Source: JBEIFW01 sp046081125 (GTDB taxonomy: Bacteria; Actinomycetota; Acidimicrobiia; Acidimicrobiales; Ilumatobacteraceae). From it: DNA of 64,000 nt. Positions 8,335 through 17,086 of this stretch are shown in pieces; the stretch's first letter is position 1, and every line of letters begins with the position of its first letter. Made by a program: the position numbers and the translations under genes. The stretch lies in assembly GCA_046081125.1 (NCBI GenBank), contig JBJTVH010000007.1:14220-78219 (forward strand), read 5' to 3'. Under the pieces are notes generated by a model. That model made no database searches, had not been told where the DNA came from, and worked only from the letters and a program-made list of their open reading frames with translations.

Positions 8335-9237
8335 ATGGCTGCGGTCACGCAACGGCGCGGTGGGTTGACCGCCGTGCCGATGGTCGTGCTGTTCTGCACC
8401 GTGGCGTCGTTCTGGGCGATGAACACCGTGGCGATGCGTGTCGCCGGCCGTACGGTTCCCCCGCTCACCGTCGCCGCCGCCCGCGCCGTGGTCGGCGCCG
8501 TGGTGTTGACGATGATCTCCCGCCAACGCGGCGCTGACTGGCCGCGCGGCCGAGCGGAGTGGCTCGGCATCGCGGCCATCGCCGTACCGATGACGGCGAT
8601 GTCGACGGCGTTCCTGTTCCTCGCCGCCCGGAATGCACCCGCCGGGCTGGTGGCGATCATGTCGAACACCATGCCGCTGTTCGTCGCCGTCCTTGCGCCC
8701 GTGCTGCTTCGGGAGGCGACGTCGGCACGCTCGATCGCCGGTCTCGCCGTCGGCATGGCCGGCACGGTCCTGGTCGCGTGGCGGGCGATCGAGGGCGACG
8801 TCCGCCCCCTCGGGATCGTCTTCGGGTTGCTCGCCGCGCTGACGGCGGCGATCGGCGGGATGATGTACAAGCGGTATCCGCTGCCCCGACTCGACCGCAC
8901 GATGGTCGTCGCCATGCAGCTGGTCATCTCCGCCGTGCTGCTGTCGATGGCCGCCGTACCCGACGACCGTTCGTCGTTGTCGTTTCCGTGGACGTTCTGG
9001 CTGTCGTTCGCCTATCTCTCACTGCTCGGCCTCGCACTGTCGTTCGTCCTGTTCTCGGAGCTCACCCGGCGGGCGACGGGCCTGCAGGCCAGCGCGGTCG
9101 CCTACCTGTCGACGGTCCTCGGCGTGGTCTTCGGTGCCGTGCTGCTCCACGAGCGGCTCTCCTTGCTGACGATCCTCGGCGGTGTGGTCACGATCGCCGG
9201 GGTCGTCCTCGTGCAGTACCGCCCGAATCGCCGCTGA
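8335..9237 (+). CDS. EamA/DMT-family transporter
   Basis: A 300-residue inner-membrane protein with about ten hydrophobic helices arranged as two EamA repeats. The first covers roughly residues 10-140 and the second 155-300. The second repeat ends in the characteristic LQASAVAYLSTVLGVVFGAVLLHERLSLLTILGGVVTIAGVVLV. DMT carriers of this type export metabolites such as amino acids or take up nucleotide-like compounds; the substrate cannot be assigned. The ATG at 8335 is chosen because the protein becomes hydrophobic immediately after it. It is divergent from the PTH2 gene. Confidence 0.88.
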   Translation: MAAVTQRRGGLTAVPMVVLFCTVASFWAMNTVAMRVAGRTVPPLTVAAARAVVGAVVLTMISRQRGADWPRGRAEWLGIAAIAVPMTAMSTAFLFLAARNAPAGLVAIMSNTMPLFVAVLAPVLLREATSARSIAGLAVGMAGTVLVAWRAIEGDVRPLGIVFGLLAALTAAIGGMMYKRYPLPRLDRTMVVAMQLVISAVLLSMAAVPDDRSSLSFPWTFWLSFAYLSLLGLALSFVLFSELTRRATGLQASAVAYLSTVLGVVFGAVLLHERLSLLTILGGVVTIAGVVLVQYRPNRR

Positions 9238-9282
9238 CCCCCTCCCGGCCGCAGCGCGCCGCCCGCAGTACCCTGCCGCTCG

Positions 9283-10185
9283 GTGGAGTCCTGGCGCCGC
9301 GTGGCGATAGCGATGCTTGCGGTCCTCACCGCCGCGGCGTCGTGCGGTGACAGCGACGCCCCGACCGTTGCCAGCACGGCCGTCGCCAGCACGGCCACCG
9401 ACTCGACGGCCAACTCGACGGCCACGACGGCGGCCGCGCAAGCGGCGGTCACGGTGCCGAGACCGACAGCGACGCCCACGACACCGGCGACCCCGGGGAC
9501 ACCGGCGACCTCCGCCGTCTCGGCGACCGCTGCGCCGACCTCGACCGCTGCGACGGTGCTGCCGAGCCCGACCGTGGCGCCGACCGACACGACGGCGGAC
9601 CGACGCCTCGACGCCACCGAGGTGCTCGCCGGGCTCACCGTCGCACCGGAGCGGCCCGACGGCTACGAGCGGGCGCTGTTCCCCCACTGGCTTGCGAGCG
9701 GCCAGGGGGCCTGCAACGTGCGAGAAGCGGTCCTGATCCGCGACAGCCGATCCCCGGCGCAGGTCGACCCCTTCGGCTGCCGGGTCATCACCGGCGACTG
9801 GCTCAGCACCTACGACGGCAAGAGCGAGACCGACCCGTCCGAGTTGGACATCGACCACGTCGTCGCCTTGAAAGAGGCGTGGGACTCCGGGGCGTGGGCG
9901 TGGTCGCCGGCGCGGCGCACGGCCTTTGCCAACGACCTGTCGGACCGGCGCTCCCTGCTCGCCGTCACGGCGAGCTCCAACCGGGCCAAGGGCGACAAGG
10001 ACCCGACGAACTGGCTGCCGCCTCAGCGCAACGACTGGTGCCGCTACGTCGGCGACTGGATCGCCGTGAAGGCCCGCTGGAACTTGGCCGTCGACACCTC
10101 CGAGGCGGGCCGGCTCCGCAACGTGCTCCGCGACGACTGCGCAGGGCTGCGCCTCGAGCCCTGGAGCACCGCACCCGGCGGCTGA
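9283..10185 (+). CDS. Secreted lipoprotein with GmrSD/DUF1524-type HNH nuclease domain
   Basis: A 300-residue predicted exported nuclease. A lipoprotein signal (LTAAASC, cysteine near residue 21) is followed by a Thr/Ala/Pro-rich linker of about 85 residues. The DUF1524 HNH domain then carries DIDHVVALKEAWDSGA and SNRAKGDKDPTNWLPP, the conserved His and Asn/Lys-containing segments. Related actinobacterial proteins are extracellular DNases. Paired cysteines (ACNVREA, FGCRV, DWCRYV, DDCAG) suggest disulfides, fitting an exported location. The start is GTG at 9283. It stands alone between the transporter and the HD-domain gene. Confidence 0.85.
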   Translation: MESWRRVAIAMLAVLTAAASCGDSDAPTVASTAVASTATDSTANSTATTAAAQAAVTVPRPTATPTTPATPGTPATSAVSATAAPTSTAATVLPSPTVAPTDTTADRRLDATEVLAGLTVAPERPDGYERALFPHWLASGQGACNVREAVLIRDSRSPAQVDPFGCRVITGDWLSTYDGKSETDPSELDIDHVVALKEAWDSGAWAWSPARRTAFANDLSDRRSLLAVTASSNRAKGDKDPTNWLPPQRNDWCRYVGDWIAVKARWNLAVDTSEAGRLRNVLRDDCAGLRLEPWSTAPGG

Positions 10186-10232
10186 TTCCCGGCCGTCACT
10201 TGCCGTTCACCTCGGTTTCCTACCGTGAGACG

Positions 10233-10769
10233 GTGCGCATCTTCACCGGCCTCGACGAGCTGATCGACCACCTTCGCCATCTCGGTGGCCTCGGATCCGA
10301 CGAGGCGCTCGCCTTCAGCGAACTCGACCACGGGCTGCAGTGCGCCGCGCTGCTCGCCGAGGCTGCACCCGACGACGTCGAACTGCAGGTCGCCGGCCTC
10401 GTCCACGATGTCGCCCACCCCTGGGACGGACCGGGTCAACCCGACCACCACCGCCTCGGGGCGGCGGCCGTGCGGGGCCTGCTCGGCGATCGGGTGGCCG
10501 ACCTCGTCGAGGCCCACGTCGAGGCCAAGCGATACCTCGTGACGGTCGATCCCGCCTACCGGGCCACGCTGTCGCCCGGCAGCATCGCGACGCTGGCGGC
10601 GCAGGGCGGCGACCTCAGCCCCGCCGAGGTCGCCGCCGCCGAGGCCCGAGCCGACTGGGCGGCTGCCGTGGCACTGCGACGGGCCGACGACGGCGCCAAG
10701 ATCCCCGGCGCGGCGGTCCCACAACTCGAGCACTGGCTCCCGGCGCTGCGCAGCGTCGCAGTGCGCTGA
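10233..10769 (+). CDS. HD-domain protein, PhnZ-like
   Basis: A 178-residue HD-superfamily metalloprotein. The metal ligands appear as ELDHGLQCAALL, GLVHDVAHP and DHHRLGAAAVRGLLGDRVADLVEAHVEAKRYLV. The combination of an N-terminal DHxLQ, LVHD and HVxAKRYL resembles PhnZ-type mixed-valent di-iron oxygenases and related phosphohydrolases. PhnZ cleaves 1-hydroxy-2-aminoethylphosphonate. No phnY or other phosphonate gene is nearby, so the substrate is open. The GTG at 10233 is chosen because similarity starts there; an in-frame TTG lies at 10200. Confidence 0.72.
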   Translation: MRIFTGLDELIDHLRHLGGLGSDEALAFSELDHGLQCAALLAEAAPDDVELQVAGLVHDVAHPWDGPGQPDHHRLGAAAVRGLLGDRVADLVEAHVEAKRYLVTVDPAYRATLSPGSIATLAAQGGDLSPAEVAAAEARADWAAAVALRRADDGAKIPGAAVPQLEHWLPALRSVAVR

Positions 10770-10808
10770 CCGGTCCCGTCCGCCCGGCGCCCCGTAGGGT
10801 TCCGGGCC

Positions 10809-12062
10809 ATGACCAGCAACGCCGTGGTGCGCCGCCGCGACCGCGTGGCGGCACGTTGGCGCCTCGCCGATGACATCGTGCTCGTACGGGCCGGGACCCC
10901 GGTCCCCATCGAGGGCAGCGATCAATACCACCCCTTCCGCGCCCACCCCGAGCACCAGTACCTGGCCGGCACCGACGTGCCCGGCGCCGTGCTCGCCTTC
11001 GACGCCGCCGAGCGTTCGTGGGCGTTGTTCGCCCCGCGCCTCACGGCCGATCAGCTCGTCTGGGAAGCCGAACCCGATCCGGTCGGGCGACCGCTCGCCG
11101 AGCTCGATGACTGGCTCGGCCACCGCCGTGGACGCCGGGTGCGCAACGCCGGCGCTGGCGGTGAGGCCGAGCTGTCGGTCGGCATCGCGGAGACCCGGCT
11201 CCACAAAGACGACGCCGAGCTCGACGCCCTGCGCCGGGCGGCTCGGATGAGCGCCGTGGGATACGCCTGGCTGTTCGCCGAGACCCGGGCCGGGATGACC
11301 GAACGCGACATCCAGATCGGCCTCGAAGCCGGCTTCTTCCGGGCGGGCGCGCCCCGCACCGCGTACGACTCGATCGTGGCGAGCGGCCCCAACGGTGCCG
11401 TCCTCCACTTCCTCCCGACGGCTCGCCGCATCGAGCCCGGCGATCTGCTGCTCGTGGACGCCGGCGCGTCGTGCGAGGGCTACGCGAGCGACGTCACCCG
11501 CACGATGGTGGTGGGCGCCGAGCCGACCGACGTGCAGAGCTTCCTGTGGCAGTTGGTCCTGCGCACCCACGAGCTGTCGATCGACCGGTGCCGGCCCGGC
11601 ACCGAATGGCGCGAGGTGCACCTCGCCGCCGCCCGCACGATCGGCACCGGTCTCGTCGAGCTCGGCGTCCTGCGCGGGGAACCCGACGAGCTCGTGTCGT
11701 CCGGGGCCGTCGCGCTGTTCTTCCCGCACGGCCTCGGCCACCTGATCGGGCTGACCGTCCACGACGCCGGCGGCTACCCGCCCGGCCGGGAGCGCTCGAC
11801 GCACCCACAGTTGCGCTACCTGCGCACGGACCGTCCGCTCGAGGCCGGGATGATCACCAGCGTCGAGCCCGGCGTGTACTTCATAGAGGCGCTGCTCGGC
11901 GACCCGGCCATACGGGCCCGTCACGCCGACACCGTCGTGTGGGAGACCGTCGACCGGTTGCGGGGGTTCGGAGGCATCCGCATCGAGGACGACGTCCACG
12001 TCACCGAGGGTGAACCGGAGGTCCTCAGCGCCGCCATCCCCAAGCCGCTGCGCATCGGCTGA
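10809..12062 (+). CDS. M24 family Xaa-Pro aminopeptidase
   Basis: A 417-residue protein with a creatinase-type N-terminal domain (about residues 1-140) and an M24 pita-bread metallopeptidase domain. It would remove N-terminal residues preceding proline, in the cytoplasm. All five metal ligands can be read: LLLVDAGASCEGYASDVTRTM (two Asp), FPHGLGHLIG (His), SVEPGVYF (Glu) and GIRIEDDVHVTEG (Glu). Length matches aminopeptidase P. The ATG at 10809 follows a 39-base gap after the HD-domain gene. No clear partner genes. Confidence 0.92.
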   Translation: MTSNAVVRRRDRVAARWRLADDIVLVRAGTPVPIEGSDQYHPFRAHPEHQYLAGTDVPGAVLAFDAAERSWALFAPRLTADQLVWEAEPDPVGRPLAELDDWLGHRRGRRVRNAGAGGEAELSVGIAETRLHKDDAELDALRRAARMSAVGYAWLFAETRAGMTERDIQIGLEAGFFRAGAPRTAYDSIVASGPNGAVLHFLPTARRIEPGDLLLVDAGASCEGYASDVTRTMVVGAEPTDVQSFLWQLVLRTHELSIDRCRPGTEWREVHLAAARTIGTGLVELGVLRGEPDELVSSGAVALFFPHGLGHLIGLTVHDAGGYPPGRERSTHPQLRYLRTDRPLEAGMITSVEPGVYFIEALLGDPAIRARHADTVVWETVDRLRGFGGIRIEDDVHVTEGEPEVLSAAIPKPLRIG

Positions 12063-12106
12063 GGCGGCGCCCCGGGCCCGACCGGCGCTCGCGTACGCTC
12101 GCCGCC

Positions 12107-12850
12107 ATGCCCGTCGTCTTCGTGCATGGCAATCCCGAGACCGCCGAACTGTGGGGCCCGCTGCGCACGGCGCTCGGACGCACCGACATCGTCACCCCCC
12201 GTTTGCCCGGCTTCGGTGCGCCCACCCCGGCCGGGTGGGGCGCCACCCGTGCCGAGTACACCCGCTGGCTGATCGGGGAGATCGCCGCCCTCGGCGAACC
12301 CGTGGACCTCGTCGGCCACGACTGGGGTGGCGGGCTGGTGATGGGTGTGGCGATCGAACGGCCCGACCTGCTGCGCAGCTGGACCTGCGACCTGCTCGGC
12401 TGCTTCCACCCCACCTACGTATGGCACGACGCCGCGCAGGTCTGGCAGACGGCCGGGGCCGGCGAGGACGCCGTCGCCGGCATGGTCGAGCTTCCCACCG
12501 CCGACAAAGAGGCGTTGTTCGTCGGCCTCGGCGTGCCCGCCGACATCGCCCGGACCTTTGCCGGTGCGCTCGACGCCGAGATGGGCCGCTGCATCCTCGC
12601 CCTGTACCGGTCCGCTGCGCAGCCCGCGCTCGCCAACCTCGGCACCCGGCTGGCGGCCGCTCGGCAACGGCCGGGCCTGGCGCTGATCCCGACGGCCGAC
12701 GCCTACACCGGCGGCCCCGAGCGCGCCGCGGCGATGGCCGCCGTGGCCGGCGCCCGAGCGGTGCACCTCGACGGCGTCGGGCACTGGTGGATGTTCGACG
12801 ACCTCGACGCACGGGCGAGCCTGCTCTCCGAATTCTGGGCGCAGGCATGA
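12107..12850 (+). CDS. Alpha/beta hydrolase
   Basis: A 247-residue alpha/beta-hydrolase-fold enzyme. The oxyanion segment is VFVHGNPETAELW, and the nucleophile elbow is VGHDWGGGLV, with aspartate rather than serine as nucleophile. This is the pattern of haloalkane dehalogenases and epoxide hydrolases. The terminal histidine is in DGVGHWWMFDD. The reaction may therefore be hydrolysis of a halide, epoxide or similar group, but the substrate is unknown. Its stop overlaps the ATG of the next LLM oxidoreductase (ATGA at 12847-12850), so the two are translationally coupled. Confidence 0.85.
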   Translation: MPVVFVHGNPETAELWGPLRTALGRTDIVTPRLPGFGAPTPAGWGATRAEYTRWLIGEIAALGEPVDLVGHDWGGGLVMGVAIERPDLLRSWTCDLLGCFHPTYVWHDAAQVWQTAGAGEDAVAGMVELPTADKEALFVGLGVPADIARTFAGALDAEMGRCILALYRSAAQPALANLGTRLAAARQRPGLALIPTADAYTGGPERAAAMAAVAGARAVHLDGVGHWWMFDDLDARASLLSEFWAQA

Positions 12851-13716
12851 TCCGGGTAGGCGTCGTCTACCCCCAGACCGAGCTCGGTGGCGATCCCGAC
12901 GCGGTCCGCCGCCTCGGCACGGCCACCGAAGCGCTCGGCTACGACCATCTGCTCGCGTACGACCACGTCGTGGGCGCCACCCACGACCGCGAACCCAAGC
13001 TGTGGGGCCCCTACACCGAACGGCACCCCTTCCACGATCCGTTCGTGCTGTTCGCCTATCTGGCCGGCCGCACCGAACGGATCGAGCTGGTGACCGGGGT
13101 GTTGATCCTCCCGCAGCGCCAGACCGTGCTGGTCGCCAAGCAGAGCGCGGACCTCGACCTGCTGTCGGGCGAGCGGTTCCGCCTCGGTGTCGGCGTCGGC
13201 TGGAACTACGTCGAGTACGACGCCCTCGGCGAAGACTTCGCCACGCGGGGCCCGCGCGCCGACGAGCAGATCCCCTACCTGCGCCGGTTGTGGAGCGAGC
13301 CGCTCGTGAGCTTCGAGGGTCGGTTCGATCGCATCGATCGCGGCAATGTGCTCCCGCGACCCACGCGGTCGATCCCGATCTGGGTCGGCGGGTTCGGCGA
13401 GGCCGCGTTCCGGCGCGGTGGCCACCTCGGCGACGGCTTCATCTTCGCCGGATCGGTCGAGCACGCCGTCGAAGGACGGGATCGGGTGCGTGCGCATCTC
13501 GACGCCGCCGGCCGCAGCGCCGAAGGGTACGGCCTCGAGCTGATCGCGTTGCGGGCCAAGACGGTCGCGGCGACGGTCGAGGCCATCGAGCAGTGGGAAT
13601 CGGCCGGCGGCACCCACGCCACCGTCTGCTCGATGAACCTCGGCCTCGACTCGACCGAGGCCCACCTCGACCACATCGCGGCGGTGGCCGAGCGGCTCGG
13701 GCTGCCTAGATCTTGA
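12847..13716 (+). CDS. LLM class F420-dependent oxidoreductase
   Basis: A 289-residue TIGR03619-like luciferase-family protein beginning MIRVGVVYPQTELGGDPDAVRRLGTATEALGYDHLLAYDHVVG. The segments ELVTGVLILPQRQTVLVAKQSADLDLLSGERFRLGVGVGWNYVEYDALG and PIWVGGFGEAAFRRGGHLGDGF are diagnostic of F420-dependent members. Its ATG overlaps the hydrolase stop. The 3' end overlaps the convergent amidohydrolase by 11 bases. This is the third LLM protein in 12 kb, consistent with an F420-rich actinobacterium. Confidence 0.88.
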   Translation: MIRVGVVYPQTELGGDPDAVRRLGTATEALGYDHLLAYDHVVGATHDREPKLWGPYTERHPFHDPFVLFAYLAGRTERIELVTGVLILPQRQTVLVAKQSADLDLLSGERFRLGVGVGWNYVEYDALGEDFATRGPRADEQIPYLRRLWSEPLVSFEGRFDRIDRGNVLPRPTRSIPIWVGGFGEAAFRRGGHLGDGFIFAGSVEHAVEGRDRVRAHLDAAGRSAEGYGLELIALRAKTVAATVEAIEQWESAGGTHATVCSMNLGLDSTEAHLDHIAAVAERLGLPRS

Positions 13717-14893
13717 ACAGCGCGCGGGCGTTGCCGCCTGCGAACTTCGCCTGGTCGGCCGCCGGGAACATCCCGATGAGCTCGTTGAGGTCCTCGACGT
13801 ACTCGGGCGTGTGGTCGGCGTGCGGGAAGTCCGATGCCCACAAGAACCGCTCGACGCCGAACCGCTCGGCCAGCGCCGGGATCGTCCGCTCGTCCGGGTC
13901 GCAGCTGATCCAGATCTGGTTGCGGAAGTAGTCCGACGGCTTGTGCTTGAGCGGGTGACGCTGGCCGACGAACGTGTGGCCGTACACCGCGTCGATCCGG
14001 TCGAGCCAGTAGCCGATCCAGCCGCCACCCGATTCGAGCACGAGCACCCGCAGGTTCGGGAACTTGTCGAACACGGCGTAGTCGAACAGCGTCGTGAACT
14101 GGTGCCGGATCCCGTCGGAGGCCGACACCGAGGCGAGCAGGCGCAGCTTCTTCACGTTCTCCCACGAGCCCATCCGGTTCCCCTTGGTCCACTGCGGCTC
14201 GAAGGTGGGATGCAGCGCGAACGGGACGTCGAGGTCCTGGGCGGCGGCGAACACGACGTCGTGGTCCGGATGCCCGACCGGCTTGCCGTCATGGGTGAAC
14301 GGGCACACGTAGCAGCCCTTGGCCCCCTCGCCGACGGCCCGCTCGAGCTCCTTGGCGGCCGCGATCGGATCCGACAGCGACAGGTGCGCCGTCGGCACGA
14401 GACGCGGCTCGTCCGCGCAGAACTCACAGATCCAACGGTTGTACGCCTTGGTGTAGGCCTGCGCGAGCGCCGGGTCGGTGACCTCGGCCTCCCACAGCAG
14501 GCCCACCGTCGTGTAAAGGATCGCGAGGTCGATGTGCTCGGCGTCGAGCAGCTCGATGCGCTCGCGCGGGTCCATCGCGCCGTACGGCGATTCCTTCAGG
14601 TACGTGCGCTGCGGGTTGAGCTGGATGTCCGCGAGGTCCGGGGCACCCATGGCCCCGAGCGTCGCCGGGAACCCGCCCTTGCTCATCTGGGACCGCTTGC
14701 CGGCGATCTCGAGCTCCTCGAGACCGTGCTCGTCGATCCGGAACCGCAGCGCCCGGTCGCGGAACTGCGGGTCGATGTACGACTCCCACAGGTCCGGCGG
14801 CTCCAGGATGTGGCCGTCGGCGTCGACGGCCCCGTCGATCTCGACGCGATGCGTCTGGTGGATCGGCTTCTGTGCGGCAACAGCAACGGTCAT
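13706..14893 (-). CDS. Amidohydrolase family (metal-dependent hydrolase/decarboxylase) protein
   Basis: A 395-residue Amidohydro_2-type TIM-barrel protein. The N-terminal VDADGHILEPPDLW gives the DxH-type metal site, although HxH is not strict. Later ligands are PFALHPTFEP (His) and RFLWASDFPHADHTPEYVEDL (Asp and His). Relatives include actinobacterial decarboxylases/hydrolases found in aromatic and steroid catabolic clusters. The ATG at 14893 has a strong GAGGAGG about 6 bases upstream, so the longer open frame to 15007 is not used. It diverges from the P450 gene with about 100 bases between starts. Confidence 0.88.
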   Translation of the reverse strand: MTVAVAAQKPIHQTHRVEIDGAVDADGHILEPPDLWESYIDPQFRDRALRFRIDEHGLEELEIAGKRSQMSKGGFPATLGAMGAPDLADIQLNPQRTYLKESPYGAMDPRERIELLDAEHIDLAILYTTVGLLWEAEVTDPALAQAYTKAYNRWICEFCADEPRLVPTAHLSLSDPIAAAKELERAVGEGAKGCYVCPFTHDGKPVGHPDHDVVFAAAQDLDVPFALHPTFEPQWTKGNRMGSWENVKKLRLLASVSASDGIRHQFTTLFDYAVFDKFPNLRVLVLESGGGWIGYWLDRIDAVYGHTFVGQRHPLKHKPSDYFRNQIWISCDPDERTIPALAERFGVERFLWASDFPHADHTPEYVEDLNELIGMFPAADQAKFAGGNARALFKI

Positions 14894-14996
14894 GGTGCCC
14901 CTCCTCGACGTGACAGCACTGCCTCCCCCGCCGGGGACCCTAGCGGCCGCCACCGGAGCCGGGCCCGGGCGACGGCATGCCGGGTAGCGTGCCGCC

Positions 14997-16277
14997 ATGA
15001 CCGACACCGAGCAGCCGGCCGGGACGGCCGACGGGGTGCCCGACTACCGGGTGGCGCTCGACCGTGGGGGGCGCGGCCCGGCCGGCCACCCGACCCGGGA
15101 CGGCATCCGACTTCTCGACCCCGACTTCTACGCCGACTTCGAGGAGCGCACCGCATGGATGCGGGCCAACGCTCCGTTGTACTGGGACGACGAGACCGGC
15201 CTGTGGGGCGCAGCTTCGCACGGCCTGGTCACCCGCTTCTCCCGTGACTGGCACACGTTCTGCTCGGGCAAGGGCTCCCGGCCCGAGAGCTCGGTGCCGT
15301 CGATGATCAACTTCGATCCGCCCGAGCACACCCGACGGCGGCGGATCATCAGCCACGGCTTCACCTTGCGCCGGGTGCAGGACCACGAGCCGTACTTGCG
15401 ACGAAAGGTCGGCGAGCTGATCGACGGGGTGATCGAACGCGGCGAGTGCGACGTCGTGGCCGACCTCGCCACCCCGCTGCCGATGTACATGATCGGCGAG
15501 CTGATGGGCCTCCCCGAGGCCGACCACCACACGCTGCTGCACTGGTCCGACCTGTTCGCCACCGGCGGCGACGAGATCCGTCCCCAGGTCGAACAGGCGG
15601 TGCGGGAGTGGATCGCCTACATCATGGGCAAGGTGGCCGAACGCCGCGGGGTGCCGGGCGAGGACCTCGTCAGCCTCGTCGTCAACGCCGATGACGAGTC
15701 GGGACCGTTGAGCGACGTGGACCTGATCTTCGAGACGATGCTCGTCCTCGTCGGCGGCGACGAGACCACCCGCCACGTGATCTCCGGCGGGTTGGCGGCG
15801 TTGCTCGCCCACCCCGAGGAGCTGGCCAAGGTCCGCCGTGACCCGTCGCTCGTGCCGAGCGCGGTCGAGGAGATGCTGCGCTGGACCACCCCGGTGCGCA
15901 ACATGAACCGGACGGCGACGGCGGACGTCGAGGTGGAAGGCCTCACGATCCGCGAGGGCGACCGGATCCTGCTGCTGTACCCGTCGGCCAACCGCGACGA
16001 GCGGGTGTTCGCCGACCCGTACCGCTTCGACGTCACCCGCACCCCGAACGACCACGTCGCCTTCGGCGCCTACGGCCGCCACCATTGCCTCGGTGCCCCC
16101 CTCGCCCGGCTCGAGCTGCGGATCCTGTTCGAGGAACTGTTGCGGCGCTTGCCCGACGTCGAGCTGGCGACCGACGACACGCTGCCGATGCGGCGGGGCA
16201 ACTTCGTGCTCGGCCTCGAGTCGGTCCCGGTCCGCTTCACCCCCGGGCGCCCCGACGGCCCGGGCCGGAGCGCCTGA
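14997..16277 (+). CDS. Cytochrome P450, CYP142-like
   Basis: A 426-residue soluble bacterial P450. The I-helix motif is LVGGDETTRHVISGG, ExxR is EEMLRWTTPVRNMNR, and the haem ligand lies in FGAYGRHHCLGAPLARLEL. These segments, with CDVVADLATPLPMYMIGELMG, closely recall CYP142, which hydroxylates the terminal carbon of the cholesterol side chain; the subfamily call is from memory of the motifs. The stop overlaps the ATG of a downstream SDR, which in turn overlaps a second SDR, so the three probably form an operon for stepwise oxidation of one substrate. Confidence 0.85.
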   Translation: MTDTEQPAGTADGVPDYRVALDRGGRGPAGHPTRDGIRLLDPDFYADFEERTAWMRANAPLYWDDETGLWGAASHGLVTRFSRDWHTFCSGKGSRPESSVPSMINFDPPEHTRRRRIISHGFTLRRVQDHEPYLRRKVGELIDGVIERGECDVVADLATPLPMYMIGELMGLPEADHHTLLHWSDLFATGGDEIRPQVEQAVREWIAYIMGKVAERRGVPGEDLVSLVVNADDESGPLSDVDLIFETMLVLVGGDETTRHVISGGLAALLAHPEELAKVRRDPSLVPSAVEEMLRWTTPVRNMNRTATADVEVEGLTIREGDRILLLYPSANRDERVFADPYRFDVTRTPNDHVAFGAYGRHHCLGAPLARLELRILFEELLRRLPDVELATDDTLPMRRGNFVLGLESVPVRFTPGRPDGPGRSA

Positions 16278-17086
16278 TGGACCCCCGAGGGCGGGTCTGT
16301 GTGGTCACCGGGGCAGCCGGCGGCATCGGCGGCGCGCTGACCGAGGCGCTCCTGGCCGCCGGCGCCCGCGCGGTCGTCGCGGCCGACCTCGCCGCCCCCG
16401 GCGTCGAGGCCCTCGCGTCGCGCTCGGCGGCCGCCGGCACGGTGCTCCCGCGGGTGCTCGACGTGGCCGACGAGGCGGCCACCGCGGCGCTGGTCGAGGA
16501 GATCGAGGCCGGCGTCGGGCCGATCGCGCTGTGGTTCGCGAACGCCGGCATCTCCGGCGGCGGCGGTCCGGAGGCCCCGAACGCCGAGTGGGAACGGCAG
16601 TGGCAGGTGAACGTGATGGCCCACGTGTACGCCACGCGCGCGCTGTTGCCCGGCTGGCTCACCCGGGGCGAGGGCCACTTGATCACGACGGCGTCGATGG
16701 CCGGGATCCTCACGAGCCTCGGCGACGGGGTCTATGCCGCCACCAAGCACGCGGCGGTCGGGTACGCCGAATGGCTGTCGATCACCTACGGCGGCCAGGG
16801 CATCCGGGTGTCGTGCATATGCCCGGGGGCGGTGGACACCCCGATGCTGCGCGCCGGCACCGGCGGCGACGCCGACAAGGCCGCCGCCGTGATCGGCGGC
16901 GGCGACGTGTTGCCGGCCGCCGAGGCCGCGGCGCGGATCGTCTCGCAGGTGCGCGAGGACCGCTTCCTGGTCCTCACCCACCCCGACATGCAGACCCACA
17001 TGAGCCGCAAGGCCGGCGACACCGACCGATGGGTCGCCGGGATGCAGCGCCTGTGGGCCCGTTCCAAAGCCCTACTGGAGGGATGA
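16277..17086 (+). CDS. Short-chain dehydrogenase/reductase
   Basis: A 269-residue classical SDR. The cofactor motif is VVTGAAGGIGGALTEALLAAG at the N-terminus, with an aspartate (AADLAAPG) at the end of the second strand favouring NAD(H). The NAG motif is FANAGISGGGG. The active site reads TTASMAGILTSLGDGVYAATKHA, giving Ser, Tyr and Lys. The ATG shares one base with the P450 stop (TGATG), and the stop overlaps the following SDR's start region. It would oxidise or reduce a product of the P450, by inference. Confidence 0.88.
   Translation: MDPRGRVCVVTGAAGGIGGALTEALLAAGARAVVAADLAAPGVEALASRSAAAGTVLPRVLDVADEAATAALVEEIEAGVGPIALWFANAGISGGGGPEAPNAEWERQWQVNVMAHVYATRALLPGWLTRGEGHLITTASMAGILTSLGDGVYAATKHAAVGYAEWLSITYGGQGIRVSCICPGAVDTPMLRAGTGGDADKAAAVIGGGDVLPAAEAAARIVSQVREDRFLVLTHPDMQTHMSRKAGDTDRWVAGMQRLWARSKALLEG

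Noticed and set aside
10044..11999. Open frame of 651 codons on the minus strand
   Set aside because: Antisense to the Xaa-Pro aminopeptidase and HD-domain genes, whose motifs are complete.
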